This document shows positions 8,940 through 17,153 of a stretch of 64,000 nucleotides of DNA, in pieces (within the stretch, counting starts at the first letter, position 1; the number at the start of each line of letters is the position of its first letter). Under the pieces are notes generated by a model. That model made no database searches. It was not told the DNA's origin and saw nothing but the letters and a program-made list of their open reading frames with translations. Position numbers and translations under genes: made by a program. Source of the DNA: Caulobacter sp. BK020 (GTDB taxonomy: Bacteria; Pseudomonadota; Alphaproteobacteria; Caulobacterales; Caulobacteraceae); NCBI RefSeq assembly GCF_004342605.1, contig NZ_SLZL01000001.1, forward strand, positions 62,001 to 126,000, written 5' to 3'.

Positions 8940-9899
8940 TCAGGCTCCGCGCTTGGGCGTCGGCGGGACGGCCGGGCGGGACGGCGCGTCATCGCCGCCG
9001 AGGGTCTTCACCAGCTGGGCCACGCCCGCCACCGTACCGGTCAGGCCGGCGAAGTCGGCGGGAACGATGACCGTCTTCTGCTGCGGGCTCTTGGCCAGCT
9101 CCGCGAACGCTTCGACATACTTCTGGGCCACGAAATAGTTGATGGCGTTGACGTCGCCCTTGGAGATGGCTTCCGACACGAAGGCCGTCGCCTTGGCCTC
9201 GGCCTCGGCCTCCCGCTCGCGGGCCTCGGCGTCGCGGAAGGCGGCTTCGCGGCGGCCCTCGGCCTGCAGGATGGCCGACTGTTTCTGGCCCTCGGCCCGG
9301 GCGATCTGGGCCTGCTTCTCGCCCTCGGCCTCGGTGATCACCGCCCGCCGCTCGCGCTCGGCCTTCATCTGCCGGGCCATGGCGTTGGTGATGTCGGCCG
9401 GCGGCGTCAGGTCCTTGATCTCGATCCGCGCCACCTTGACGCCCCACGGGCCGGTGGCGTGGTCGATGGTCGACAGCAGCCGGGTGTTGATCGCGTCGCG
9501 CTGGCTGAGCACCTCGTCCAGCTCCATCGAGCCGACCACGGTGCGCAGGTTGGTCTGGGCCAGCTGGGTGATGGCGTAGATCAGATTGTCCACCCGATAG
9601 GCGGCCGCGGCGGCGTCCATCACCTGGATGAAGACGATGGCGTCGACCTTGACCGAGACGTTGTCCTTGGTGATGACCTCCTGCTGGGGAACGTCCAGCA
9701 CCTGCTCCATCATGTTGACCCGCCGGCCGATGCTTTCGACGAACGGGGTCAGGATGCTGATGCCGGGCTTGAGCGTCCGGGTGTAGCGGCCGAACCGCTC
9801 GACCGTGAACTCCCGCCCCTGCGGCACGATCTTGATGACGTTGACGACGACGAAGATCGCCAGCGCCACCAGCGCCAGCGGAACAAGATAAGACAGCAC
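8940..9899 (-). CDS. SPFH/band 7 protein (QmcA/stomatin-like)
   Basis: 319 residues. An N-terminal transmembrane helix (LSYLVPLALVALAIFVVVNVIKIV) leads into the band-7 domain (GREFTVERFGRYTRTLKPGI, ATGPWGVKVARIEIKDL). A long Ala/Glu/Arg coiled coil follows (about residues 185-245) with repeated AEGEKQAQIARAEGQKQ-type heptads, then a short tail ending in PTPKRGA. Such proteins assemble into ring scaffolds in the membrane. GTG at 9899 is preferred because GGGGAGG lies seven bases upstream; the TTG at 9917 has no better site. The NfeD partner follows in the same operon. Confidence 0.9.
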   Translation of the reverse strand: MLSYLVPLALVALAIFVVVNVIKIVPQGREFTVERFGRYTRTLKPGISILTPFVESIGRRVNMMEQVLDVPQQEVITKDNVSVKVDAIVFIQVMDAAAAAYRVDNLIYAITQLAQTNLRTVVGSMELDEVLSQRDAINTRLLSTIDHATGPWGVKVARIEIKDLTPPADITNAMARQMKAERERRAVITEAEGEKQAQIARAEGQKQSAILQAEGRREAAFRDAEAREREAEAEAKATAFVSEAISKGDVNAINYFVAQKYVEAFAELAKSPQQKTVIVPADFAGLTGTVAGVAQLVKTLGGDDAPSRPAVPPTPKRGA

Positions 9900-9932
9900 T
9901 GGATGGCCTCCCCACAACCGATGGAAGAGACC

Positions 9933-10370
9933 CTAGCGCGCGGCTCCGTCGTCCGCCACGGAATCCGGCGCCGCTTGGTCCGAAGGCGAGCGGGCCCGCA
10001 TCGCGCGCGATAGCCGGGCCGCCAGGGCCCGCCCCTTGACGGCCGCCTGCTGCTCGGCCCGCAGGCTGGCCTCGCCGCATTCGGTGAACTGGCCCTGGCC
10101 GGCGGCGAAGCCGGTGTTGAAGCGGTCGCGCAGCTGGGCGTCGAAGGCCTGGTCGGCCTTCTCCACCTCGACCAGCCGCATCATCCGCGCCCGCCAGTAC
10201 TGGTCGCCCGCCCCTTCGCAGACCTGCCGCAGGGCGTGGCTTTCGCCCAGGGTGAAGGCCAGGTCGAGCAGGGTCTGGCGCTCGGCCGGGCTTCGATCCT
10301 GGGCCAGGGCGGGGCCTGTCCCGGACAGGACGGCAAGAACGAGCAAGGCGTTGAGCGGCAGGCGTTTCAT
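9933..10370 (-). CDS. TIGR02301-like exported protein
   Basis: 145 residues with a signal peptide (MKRLPLNALLVLAVLSGTGPALA) cleaved before QDRSP. The mature helical domain contains LAFTLGESHALRQVCEG, QYWRARMMRLVEVE, RDRFNTGFAAGQGQFTEC and a closing AAVKGRALAARLSRAM. The two conserved cysteines and this pattern resemble the alphaproteobacterial family TIGR02301, which has no known function. ATG 10370 is chosen because the upstream extension has no coding character. It stops 33 bases upstream of the SPFH gene start on the same strand, so it may be the first gene of that operon. Confidence 0.75.
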   Translation of the reverse strand: MKRLPLNALLVLAVLSGTGPALAQDRSPAERQTLLDLAFTLGESHALRQVCEGAGDQYWRARMMRLVEVEKADQAFDAQLRDRFNTGFAAGQGQFTECGEASLRAEQQAAVKGRALAARLSRAMRARSPSDQAAPDSVADDGAAR

Positions 10371-10525
10371 GGCCGCACTATCCCCGCTGACGGCGCGTCT
10401 GTCACCGTTCCGTCGGCCCGGCCCGACAGCATGATTCGCCTTTGCCTTCAATAGGCCTTGCGAAGGCCGCGGATCGGAGCGACCCTGTGGATAACGTGGG
10501 GAACAACACGCGCAGGGAGGTCGTC

Positions 10526-10735
10526 ATGGCTGAAGTGCACTACGGGGTGGTTCGCGTTGGAGAGACCTGGGCCATCATCGGCGACCAGCTCCGGGTCGGC
10601 GCCTACACCACCCGCCGACAGGCCGAGACCGCGGCCCGCCGCCTGGCGGAACAGGTCACGGGCGTGGGTCTTCCGGTCCGCATGCACCTGCAGGATGACA
10701 CCGGCCAGCTGCATAGGCCCACGCTGCTGAGCTGA
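10526..10735 (+). CDS. Small soluble protein, DUF2188-like
   Basis: 69-residue protein starting at ATG 10526 with GGGAGG six bases upstream. The sequence (VVRVGETWAIIGDQLRVGAY, then TTRRQAETAARRLAEQV) has a short beta-hairpin followed by an amphipathic helix rich in Arg, Ala and Gln, the pattern of small DUF2188-type proteins in which an aromatic/beta segment precedes a repeat-like helix. No partner or catalytic residue can be seen. It lies alone, divergent from the TIGR02301 gene and about 90 bases before the Crp/Fnr regulator. Confidence 0.65.
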   Translation: MAEVHYGVVRVGETWAIIGDQLRVGAYTTRRQAETAARRLAEQVTGVGLPVRMHLQDDTGQLHRPTLLS

Positions 10736-10827
10736 GCCTTCCAGCCCGCGCGAGGGCGCTCAGGAAACTGATCACGCCGTCGCGCGCTTTGCTCCTGAAA
10801 AAGCTCGACTGTTTCCAGGAGGCGAAC

Positions 10828-11580
10828 GTGGCCGATACTGCTGAACTGGCCGTCATTGGCGCGGCCCTGCCGCCGGGCTGCGCCGGAAACCGCCTGCTGG
10901 CCGCCCTGCGTCCCGGCGACCTGGCGATGCTGGCGCCGCACCTGTCGCCCCAGGCCCTGACCACCGGCCAGACCCTGTTCGAGGCCGGCGACGACGTCGT
11001 CAACACCGTCCTGCCCTGCTACTCGACCATGGTCTCGCTGCTGGTGGTCACCCGCGACGGCGACGAGATCGAGGTGGCCTCGATCGGCCGCGAGGGGGCG
11101 ATCGGCGGCATCGTCAGCACCGGTTTCAAGCCCGCCTATGGCCGCGCCGTGGTCCGCATTCCCGGCGCCGCCCTCAGCATCCCGACCAACCGGCTGGAGG
11201 AGGCCAAGCTGCGCTCCCCGGCCCTGGCCGACCTGTTCGCCCGCTACGCCGACGTGCTGCTGGCCCAGATGATGCAGTCCTCGGCCTGCAACGCCCTGCA
11301 CAGCATCGACCAGCGCCTGTGCCGCTGGCTGCTGTCGACCCACGACCGGGCCAATGACGCCACCATCCGCCTGACCCAGGAGACCCTGGCCGACATGCTG
11401 GGCGTGCAGCGCACCACGGTCACCGCCGTCGCCAAGGCCCTGCAGGACGAGGGGTTGATCCGGACCGGAAGGGGCCGCATCGAGATCCTCGACCGCCCCC
11501 GCCTGGAGCGCCGGGCTTGCGAGTGTCATGATCAGGTGGAGGCGCACTTCCAGCGGATGCTGCCGGAGGTGAAGACCTGA
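10828..11580 (+). CDS. Crp/Fnr-family transcriptional regulator
   Basis: 250 residues. An N-terminal cyclic-nucleotide-type beta-roll (LSPQALTTGQTLFEAGDDVVNTVLPCYSTMVSLLVV, then GREGAIGGI) is followed by the long dimer helix (ADVLLAQMMQSSACNALHSIDQRLCRWLL). A winged helix-turn-helix closes the protein (TQETLADMLGVQRTTVTAVAKALQDEGLI). It lacks the N-terminal cysteine cluster of Fnr, so it probably does not bind an Fe-S cluster. GTG at 10828 has AGGAGG five bases upstream and is preferred over an upstream in-frame start at 10789. The target genes are unknown; the small membrane peptide convergent at 11602-11739 is the nearest neighbour. Confidence 0.88.
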   Translation: MADTAELAVIGAALPPGCAGNRLLAALRPGDLAMLAPHLSPQALTTGQTLFEAGDDVVNTVLPCYSTMVSLLVVTRDGDEIEVASIGREGAIGGIVSTGFKPAYGRAVVRIPGAALSIPTNRLEEAKLRSPALADLFARYADVLLAQMMQSSACNALHSIDQRLCRWLLSTHDRANDATIRLTQETLADMLGVQRTTVTAVAKALQDEGLIRTGRGRIEILDRPRLERRACECHDQVEAHFQRMLPEVKT

Positions 11581-11601
11581 CTTTCAGGCCTTCGACAGCC
11601 C

Positions 11602-11739
11602 TCAGTCCCGCCGCAGAACGTCCGGCTGGACCTCGGCCTCCGAGGTCCAGAAGCAGGCGGCCATCGCGGTCAGGATCATCGCGATCAGGGCCAGCGTGCC
11701 CCTGGGCGGGGCCAGGCCCGCGATGTCTTGCGGTGTCAT
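11602..11739 (-). CDS. 45-residue single-span membrane peptide
   Basis: Short reading frame, ATG 11739 to TGA 11602, with AGAGGA eight bases upstream of the start. It encodes a polar N-terminus (MTPQDIAGLAPPRG), one hydrophobic helix (TLALIAMILTAMAACFWTSE) and an acidic/basic tail ending LRRD. The topology and the good ribosome site suggest a real small inner-membrane protein, possibly a regulator or subunit of a larger complex. It is convergent with the Crp/Fnr gene (22 bases between the stops). It has no family I recognise, so this rests on coding character only. Confidence 0.5.
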   Translation of the reverse strand: MTPQDIAGLAPPRGTLALIAMILTAMAACFWTSEAEVQPDVLRRD

Positions 11740-11916
11740 CCGTCGTTTCCTCTGGCGACGCCCTGGTCTGATGCCCGGGCTGTCGGCAAGGAAAGCTTGT
11801 CACCGGCCCAACGGTTCCGCAAGCCGCTAATTTATAAGGATATTTTCTGGACGACACGGTCCAGCTTTCATCTCAACCCTGAGGATCGGGCACGTGCTGT
11901 CCCTTCGAAAGGGCGG

Positions 11917-12378
11917 CTATCGGCCGAAACGCTCGAACGTTTCCCTGATCACCTTGCGGGTCACGTCCCATTCGACCATGGCCAGAGCCTGGTCCAGCGG
12001 TACGAACCGGGCCTCGGCCGCGTCGTCGCCGGCCACCGGTTCGCCCGAGATCCACCGCGCCGCATAGTCAATCATCACATAGTGGCGGGTGGTCTGGCCC
12101 GTGGACGGGGAGGTGAACAGGCCGTCGACCACGTCGACCAGGCCCAGCAATTGCGCCTGGACGCCGGTCTCCTCGGCCAGTTCGCGCAGGGCGGCCGCGA
12201 CCGTGGTCTCGCCGCGCTCCAGCCGGCCGCCGGGCAGGCTCCACTGACCCAGGCGCGGCGGCGTGCCGCGCTTGATCAGCAGCACCTGGTCGCCGCGCAG
12301 GCAGACCACGCCGACGGTGGGGACGGGGTGTTCAGACGTGGCGGGTACGGACGGAGCGCGGATCGAAGCGGAAACCAT
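11917..12378 (-). CDS. Nudix hydrolase
   Basis: 153 residues with a complete Nudix box at about 51-73 (GGRLERGETTVAAALRELAE, then ETGV), matching the G-x5-E-x7-R-E-U-x-E-E-x-G-U pattern. This binds magnesium and hydrolyses nucleoside diphosphates linked to another group. The preceding VPTVGVVCLRGDQVLLIKRG and SLPGG segments are standard for the ADP-ribose pyrophosphatase/MutT-like branch. The substrate cannot be chosen from sequence. It begins 27 bases downstream of the patatin gene on the same strand, so the two may be cotranscribed. Confidence 0.9.
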   Translation of the reverse strand: MVSASIRAPSVPATSEHPVPTVGVVCLRGDQVLLIKRGTPPRLGQWSLPGGRLERGETTVAAALRELAEETGVQAQLLGLVDVVDGLFTSPSTGQTTRHYVMIDYAARWISGEPVAGDDAAEARFVPLDQALAMVEWDVTRKVIRETFERFGR

Positions 12379-12405
12379 GGCGCGTCAGATACGCCCCATT
12401 CGTAT

Positions 12406-13467
12406 TCACGGAAACCCCGCCTTCAGGTCCAGGCTGGAACTGATCCCGACCTGGGTCAGGCAATGGCCCAGCCAGTCGTCGGCGGCCTTGTAGCCCCGCG
12501 CCCGCAGGTCGGTCAGGAAGCTCCACTCGGTGTCGAACTTGCTGCCCAGCGACAGGTCGGCCAGGGCCTTGTCGGCGGTGATGGCGTGCATCAGCATCCG
12601 CCGGTAGCGGCCGCGGGCGTTGTCCTTCAAGAGGCCCTCGTCCAGCAGCTTCTGCACGAAGCCGATGGCCCGCAGCTCGCTGGCGAGGGCGGCGTTGAAG
12701 GTGATCTCGTTCAGCCGGTCCATGATCTCGCCCGGCGTCCTGGGCGTCTCGTCGCGGACGAACGGGTTGAGGCTGACCAGCAGGATGTCGTCGGGCGTGT
12801 CGTCGTAGAACAGCGGCCACAGCGGCGGATTGGCCAGGAAGCCGCCGTCCCAATAGGCCTCGCCGTCGATCTCCACCGCCTGGAACACCTGGGGCAGGCA
12901 GGCGCTGGCCAGGATGTGTCGGGCGGTCAGCTCGGTCTCGCGGAACACCTTGACCTTGCTGGTCCGCACCTGGGTGGCGGCGATATAGAGCTTGATCGGC
13001 GCGCGTTCACGCAGGGCCTTGAAGTCAATCTCGGCTTCCAGCACGTCGCGCAGCGGGTTCAGGTTGAACGGGTTGAACTCGTAGGGGCTCATCGACAGGG
13101 CGAAGGTTTCGGCCAGTCGCCAGCCGGGGCTGTTCTTGAGCCAGTCGGTCCCGCCGGCGAAGGCGCTGGTCCAGATGCCGGTGTCGCCGAACACGTTGCG
13201 GCCGCCGTTGCGGTTGACCTGCTTCCAGAACCGTTCGAGCCGGGCCTTGGCGCCCTCCCGTCCCCCGTCGATCAGCCCCTGGGCCAGGCAGACGGCGTTC
13301 ATCGCCCCGGCCGAGGCGGCGGTCACCGCCCGGATCTCCAGGTCCTCCGCCTCCAGCAGACGGTCCAGCACGCCCCACTCGAACGCCCCGTGCGAGCCGC
13401 CGCCCTGCAAGGCCAGGGCGATGGGCTTCGGGCCGGAGGGCTTTTTCTTGAACGGCGGGATGGGCAT
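12406..13467 (-). CDS. Patatin-like phospholipase
   Basis: 353 residues. The oxyanion loop LALQGGGSHGAFEWGVLD lies at about 18-35, the nucleophile elbow TAASAGAMNAV has Ser52, and the Asp of the catalytic dyad is in EAYWDGGFLANPPLWP at about residue 207. These are the three hallmarks of patatins, which hydrolyse acyl lipids. There is no signal peptide, so it should act in the cytoplasm. It lies directly downstream of 3-hydroxybutyrate dehydrogenase on the same strand, separated by two class-B palindromes. A role in polyhydroxybutyrate granule turnover is a reasonable inference but not shown. Confidence 0.9.
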   Translation of the reverse strand: MPIPPFKKKPSGPKPIALALQGGGSHGAFEWGVLDRLLEAEDLEIRAVTAASAGAMNAVCLAQGLIDGGREGAKARLERFWKQVNRNGGRNVFGDTGIWTSAFAGGTDWLKNSPGWRLAETFALSMSPYEFNPFNLNPLRDVLEAEIDFKALRERAPIKLYIAATQVRTSKVKVFRETELTARHILASACLPQVFQAVEIDGEAYWDGGFLANPPLWPLFYDDTPDDILLVSLNPFVRDETPRTPGEIMDRLNEITFNAALASELRAIGFVQKLLDEGLLKDNARGRYRRMLMHAITADKALADLSLGSKFDTEWSFLTDLRARGYKAADDWLGHCLTQVGISSSLDLKAGFP

Positions 13468-13490
13468 GCAGGCGGCCTCGATCTACGGCC

Positions 13491-13517
13491 GGGGACATGC
13501 TCTCGCGGCGTGTCCCC
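13491..13517. repeat. Class-B intergenic palindrome, copy 1
   Basis: Imperfect 27-bp inverted repeat starting GGGGACATGC and ending GCGTGTCCCC. It is paired with a second copy 23 bases away (13541-13567). Both lie between the ends of bdhA and patatin and resemble the pair at 61365-61442. Confidence 0.75.
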
Positions 13518-13540
13518 TATAAGGCGCAGCGCTTTCGGAG

Positions 13541-13567
13541 GGGGACACGCCGCAAGGACGCGTCCCC
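13541..13567. repeat. Class-B intergenic palindrome, copy 2
   Basis: Inverted repeat starting GGGGACACGCC and ending GACGCGTCCCC, located 13 bases after the bdhA stop (minus strand). It shares its outer GGGGACA/TGTCCCC-type arms with the class-A palindromes but differs inside. Confidence 0.75.
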
Positions 13568-13579
13568 GGCGGATGAACG

Positions 13580-14377
13580 CTACTGCGCCGTCCAGCCGCC
13601 GTCGATGCTGAAGGCCGCGCCGTTGGCCGAGGCGCCGGCGTCGGAGACCAGGTACAGCAGCATGCCGTTCAGCTGGTCGAAGGTGACGAACTGCTTGGTC
13701 GGCTGGGCGGCCAGGATCACGTCCTTCATCACCGCCTCTTCCGAAATGCCCCGGGCCTTGGCCTGGTCGACGATCTGGGCCTCGACCAGCGGGGTCTTCA
13801 CGAAGCCCGGGCAGATGGCGTTGCAGGTGATCCCGAAGGTGGCGGTTTCCAGGGCCACGGTCTTGGTCAGGCCCAGGATGCCGTGCTTGGCGGCGACATA
13901 GGCGCTCTTGAACGGCGAGGCGACCAGGCCGTGGGCCGAGGCGATGTTGACGATCCGTCCCCGGCCCTGCTCCTTCATGATCGGCACCGCCGCGCGGGTG
14001 GCGTGGAAGGCCGAGGACAGGTTGATGGCGATGATCAGGTCCCACTGGTCGACCGGGAAGTCCTCGATCGGCGCCACGTGCTGGACGCCGGCGTTGTTGA
14101 CCAGGATGTCCAGCTCGCCGAACTCGGCCTTGGCGGCGGCCACCATCTCGGCGATCTGGCCAGGCTTGGTCATGTCGGCGCCGTTGTAGAGCACCTCGAC
14201 CCCGTGCTTTTCGGCCAGTTCGGCGCGGGTCTTCTCGATGGCGGTCATCTCACCCAGGCCGTTGAGGACGATGTTGACGCCCTGTGCGGCCAGCGCGTCG
14301 GCCATGGCGTGGCCGATGCCGCTGGTCGAACCGGTCACGATCGCGACCTGCCCCTGCAAACCGAAATCCACGGCCAT
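13580..14377 (-). CDS. bdhA: 3-hydroxybutyrate dehydrogenase
   Basis: 265-residue short-chain dehydrogenase that interconverts (R)-3-hydroxybutyrate and acetoacetate with NAD, the last step of polyhydroxybutyrate breakdown. It shows the NAD-binding TGSTSGIG near residue 15, NNAG, the catalytic Ser in NIASAHGLVASPFKS, and YVAAK. The C-terminus GMLLYLVSDAGASANGAAFSIDGGW is typical of the family. The long VKTPLVEAQIVDQAKARGISEE segment and QPTKQFVT are close to characterised D-beta-hydroxybutyrate dehydrogenases. ATG 14377 has AAGGAG six bases upstream. Confidence 0.92.
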   Translation of the reverse strand: MAVDFGLQGQVAIVTGSTSGIGHAMADALAAQGVNIVLNGLGEMTAIEKTRAELAEKHGVEVLYNGADMTKPGQIAEMVAAAKAEFGELDILVNNAGVQHVAPIEDFPVDQWDLIIAINLSSAFHATRAAVPIMKEQGRGRIVNIASAHGLVASPFKSAYVAAKHGILGLTKTVALETATFGITCNAICPGFVKTPLVEAQIVDQAKARGISEEAVMKDVILAAQPTKQFVTFDQLNGMLLYLVSDAGASANGAAFSIDGGWTAQ

Positions 14378-14474
14378 CGGCGTCTCCTTGCGCTCACCGC
14401 CCATCATGTTGCAGCGCAGCATACAACTCGCCCTTGCGGCGGGCGAGTGCTTATAAATTCACCGGTAGATGAAA

Positions 14475-15242
14475 TCAGGGCTGGAGGCGAGCAAAAACCC
14501 AGTCGGCGGGGGTCGAGAGGTCGGCCCGGTAGCGATAGCCATCCAGGTCGAAGGCCCGAAGGTCGTCGGCCCGGTCGATCCGGTTGTCGATCGCGAACCG
14601 GGCCATGCGGCCGCGGGCCTTCTTGGCGAAGAAACCCAGCACCCGCAGGGTGTTGCCCTTCTCTTCCTTGAAGTGGCAGGTCACGGTCGGCAGCTTCAGG
14701 GCCTTGGCGTCGACGGCCCCGAAATATTCCTGGCTGGCCAGGTTCACCAGGGTCGGATCGGCGTGGTCCTGGGCGGCGGCGTTCAGGGTCTTGGCGATGG
14801 TCTCGCCCCAGAAGTCGTAGAGATTGGCGCCGCGCTTGGTCTTCAGCCGCGTGCCCATCTCCAGGCGATAGGCCTGCAGGGCGTCCAGCGGCCGCAGCAC
14901 GCCGTACAGGCCCGACAGGATCCGCAGGTGGTCCTGGGCCCAGTCCAGGGCGGGACGGTCCAGCTCGCGGGCGTTCAGCCCCGCATAGACGTCGCCGTTG
15001 AAGGCGATCACCGCCTGGAGGCCGTCCTCGACCTGGGCGTCGAAGTCCTGGAACCGGGCGTGGTTCAGGGTCGCCAGCTTTTCGGAGATGTGCATCAGCC
15101 GGCGCAGGTCGGCGACCGTCAGCTTGCGCGCCACCTTGGCCAGCTCGGCGATCTGGGACTTCAGCTCGGGCGTGGTGAGCGGCAGCACCTGATCGGGGGC
15201 GGTGAAGTCCAGCGACTTGGCGGGGGAGATGACCATCAGCAT
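14475..15242 (-). CDS. yaaA: Peroxide stress protein YaaA
   Basis: 255 residues, the usual YaaA length. It starts MLMVISPAKSLDF, matching the canonical MLxLISPAKTLD start. Other family segments follow: FNGDVYAGL, LRILSGLYGVLRPLDALQAYRLEMGTRL, LYDFWG and CHFKEEKGNTLRVLGFFAKKARG. YaaA limits free iron and so protects DNA and proteins during hydrogen peroxide stress in E. coli; the biochemical activity is not fully settled. It is a single gene between bdhA and the divergent small membrane protein. Confidence 0.95.
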   Translation of the reverse strand: MLMVISPAKSLDFTAPDQVLPLTTPELKSQIAELAKVARKLTVADLRRLMHISEKLATLNHARFQDFDAQVEDGLQAVIAFNGDVYAGLNARELDRPALDWAQDHLRILSGLYGVLRPLDALQAYRLEMGTRLKTKRGANLYDFWGETIAKTLNAAAQDHADPTLVNLASQEYFGAVDAKALKLPTVTCHFKEEKGNTLRVLGFFAKKARGRMARFAIDNRIDRADDLRAFDLDGYRYRADLSTPADWVFARLQP

Positions 15243-15342
15243 GGCGGTGCAGATAGAGGCTTGGGAGGACCGAGGCTAGTGCGGCGCTGGACAACCGGGC
15301 CGTCCGCCGCGATGTTGCCCGCCCTTTGGACGGACCCTCACG

Positions 15343-15681
15343 ATGCCCCAGCTTCTCGGCCTGACCGCCGCCCTCCTCTGCCCGCTGGTGATGTTCGTGG
15401 GCCTGTTCCTGGTGTTGCGGACGCCGGGCCTGAAATGGCGGATCGCCTGGGCGGTGCTGTGCTTCGTCGGCGTCGGGGCGTTCTGGATGCGGGCCTCGGA
15501 CGGCGCCTGGGGCTTCGTGCCGGCGGCGATCAACATCCTGGGAACCGGCCAGCAGGCCGGCTTCTACAAGGCCTCGTTCCCCTTGGGCGCCCTGGTCTCG
15601 ATGTTCATCTGCGTGAGCGTGCGGCGGGTCCGCCTTCAGGCGGCCCAGCGCCGCGACGACGCCGCTGGGACCAAGACCTAG
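15343..15681 (+). CDS. Small membrane protein of unknown function
   Basis: 112 residues with three hydrophobic segments: LLGLTAALLCPLVMFVGLFLVL, MAWRIAWAVLCFVGVGAFWM-like 25-45, and ASFPLGALVSMFICVSV. A basic C-terminus (RRVRLQAAQRRDDAAGTKT) follows. No family is recognised. Its stop overlaps the convergent dehydrogenase stop by a few bases, with no intergenic terminator. The ATG at 15343 follows a short AT-poor leader without a strong ribosome site. Confidence 0.6.
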   Translation: MPQLLGLTAALLCPLVMFVGLFLVLRTPGLKWRIAWAVLCFVGVGAFWMRASDGAWGFVPAAINILGTGQQAGFYKASFPLGALVSMFICVSVRRVRLQAAQRRDDAAGTKT

Positions 15682-17087
15682 AACAGCACCCGCGGGTTCA
15701 TGATCCGCTTGGGGTCCAGGGCCGCGCGGATCGCCCGCAGCACCTCGACTTCGACGGGATCCTTGTAGGTCAAGGCCTCGAGCGACTTCATCGCGCCCAG
15801 GCCGTGCTCGGCGCTGATCGAGCCCGAGAAGGCGGCGGTGATGTCGTGGACGATCTTGGCCCCCGCCTCGCGCTGAGCGTCGTGGGCGTCGTCGTCGCCG
15901 CCCTCGGGCTTGAGGACGTCATAGTGGACGTTGCCGTCGCCGACGTGGCCGAAGGCGACGATGCGGCTTCCGGGGAAGGCCTTGCCGATCGCGGCGTCGG
16001 CCTGGCCGATGAAGTCGGGAATCTTGGAGACCGGCACCGAGACGTCGTGCTTCCACACCGCGCCCTCCGGCTTCTGGCCGGCCGAATGCCCCTCGCGGAT
16101 ATGCCAGAAGGCCTTCATCTGGGTTTCGGTCTGGGCCACCGCCGCGTCGGCGATCAGGCCGCTCTCCAGAGCGTGGGCCAGCAGGCGCTCCAGCGCCGCC
16201 TCGGCCGCGCCGGGCTCGCCGCTGGCGATCTCGATCAGCACGTACCAGGGATGGGCCTCCGGCAGCGGGTCGCGCAGGCCCGGCACGTTGCGGACGGTCA
16301 GGGCGAAGCCCAGACGTCCCATCAGCTCGAAGGCCTCGACCGCGCCGCCGGTCTCGTCCTTGGCCCTCGCCAGGAGCTGGATGGCGTCGGCCGGCGAGGC
16401 CAGTCCCACGACCGCCACGGCCCGCGAGGCCAGGGGCGCGTGCAGCTTGAGGCTGGCGGCGGTGACGATCCCCAGCGTCCCCTCGGCGCCGATCAGCAAC
16501 TGCTTGAGATCGTAGCCGGTGTTGTCCTTGCGCAGACGCTTGAGTCCGTTCCAGATCTCGCCGTTGGGCAGCACCGCCTCGACGCCCAGCACCTGCTCGC
16601 GCATCATGCCGTAGCGCAGGACAGCCGTGCCGCCGGCGTTGGTCGAGATCAGGCCGCCGATCGTGCACGAGCCTTCCGAGGCCACGCCCACGGTGAAGCG
16701 CCGGCCGACCCTGGCCGCCTGCTGATGGGCCTCCCACAGGGTGACGCCGGCCTCCAGCACCATCACGTCGTCGATCGGATCGACGTCGCGGACGGCCGTC
16801 AGCTTCTCGGTCGAGAGCAGGATCTCGCCCTGCGGGATCTGGCCCGCGACCAGACCGGTATTGCCGCCCTGCGGGGTGATCGCCACGCCCTCGGCCGCGC
16901 AGACGCCGACCACGGCGGCGACCTGGGCGGTCGAGCGCGGCAGGACCAGCAGCGGCGTCTGGCCGGCCCACCGACCGCGCCATTCCTGGAGCTTGGGCGC
17001 CAGCCGGTCGGGGTCCTGGCTCCACCCGCCCTCGCCGAGCACGGCCTTGAGGCGGGAGACGACATCTGCGGGAACGGGCTTGGTCAT
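15678..17087 (-). CDS. FAD-binding 2-hydroxyacid dehydrogenase (GlcD/D-lactate dehydrogenase family)
   Basis: 469 residues. The N-terminal PCMH-type FAD domain includes ITPQGGNTGLVAGQIPQGE (about 85-103), EAGVTLWEAHQQAARVGRRF, and CTIGGLISTNAGGTAVLRYGMMREQVLG. The C-terminal domain contains VAFGHVGDGNVHYDVLKPEGG and SISAEHGLGAMKS, the conserved histidine/GDGN segments of the family. Members oxidise D-lactate, D-2-hydroxyglutarate or glycolate and pass electrons to quinone or another acceptor. The substrate is not decidable here, though D-2-hydroxyglutarate or D-lactate is most likely. ATG at 17087 is chosen; the long upstream extension is a shadow of vapB. Confidence 0.88.
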   Translation of the reverse strand: MTKPVPADVVSRLKAVLGEGGWSQDPDRLAPKLQEWRGRWAGQTPLLVLPRSTAQVAAVVGVCAAEGVAITPQGGNTGLVAGQIPQGEILLSTEKLTAVRDVDPIDDVMVLEAGVTLWEAHQQAARVGRRFTVGVASEGSCTIGGLISTNAGGTAVLRYGMMREQVLGVEAVLPNGEIWNGLKRLRKDNTGYDLKQLLIGAEGTLGIVTAASLKLHAPLASRAVAVVGLASPADAIQLLARAKDETGGAVEAFELMGRLGFALTVRNVPGLRDPLPEAHPWYVLIEIASGEPGAAEAALERLLAHALESGLIADAAVAQTETQMKAFWHIREGHSAGQKPEGAVWKHDVSVPVSKIPDFIGQADAAIGKAFPGSRIVAFGHVGDGNVHYDVLKPEGGDDDAHDAQREAGAKIVHDITAAFSGSISAEHGLGAMKSLEALTYKDPVEVEVLRAIRAALDPKRIMNPRVLF

Positions 17088-17123
17088 GGGCGGGAGGATA
17101 CGCTTTCGAGGCCGCGAGGAACA

Positions 17124-17142
17124 GTATATACTCGGTATATAC
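17124..17142. promoter_or_regulatory. Tandem GTATATAC repeats, probable VapB operator/promoter
   Basis: Two identical self-complementary 8-mers GTATATAC at 17124-17131 and 17135-17142, just before the vapB ribosome site (GGAGG 17144-17148). This is the only AT-rich stretch nearby. An antitoxin dimer binding adjacent palindromes over the promoter is the usual VapB autoregulation. Confidence 0.55.
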
Positions 17143-17153
17143 CGGAGGCCATG

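Noticed and set aside
10458..10730. Alternative frame over the small DUF2188-like gene
   Set aside because: It lacks a ribosome site and has the Arg/Ala/Pro composition of a shifted frame; the frame from 10526 has GGGAGG and balanced residues.
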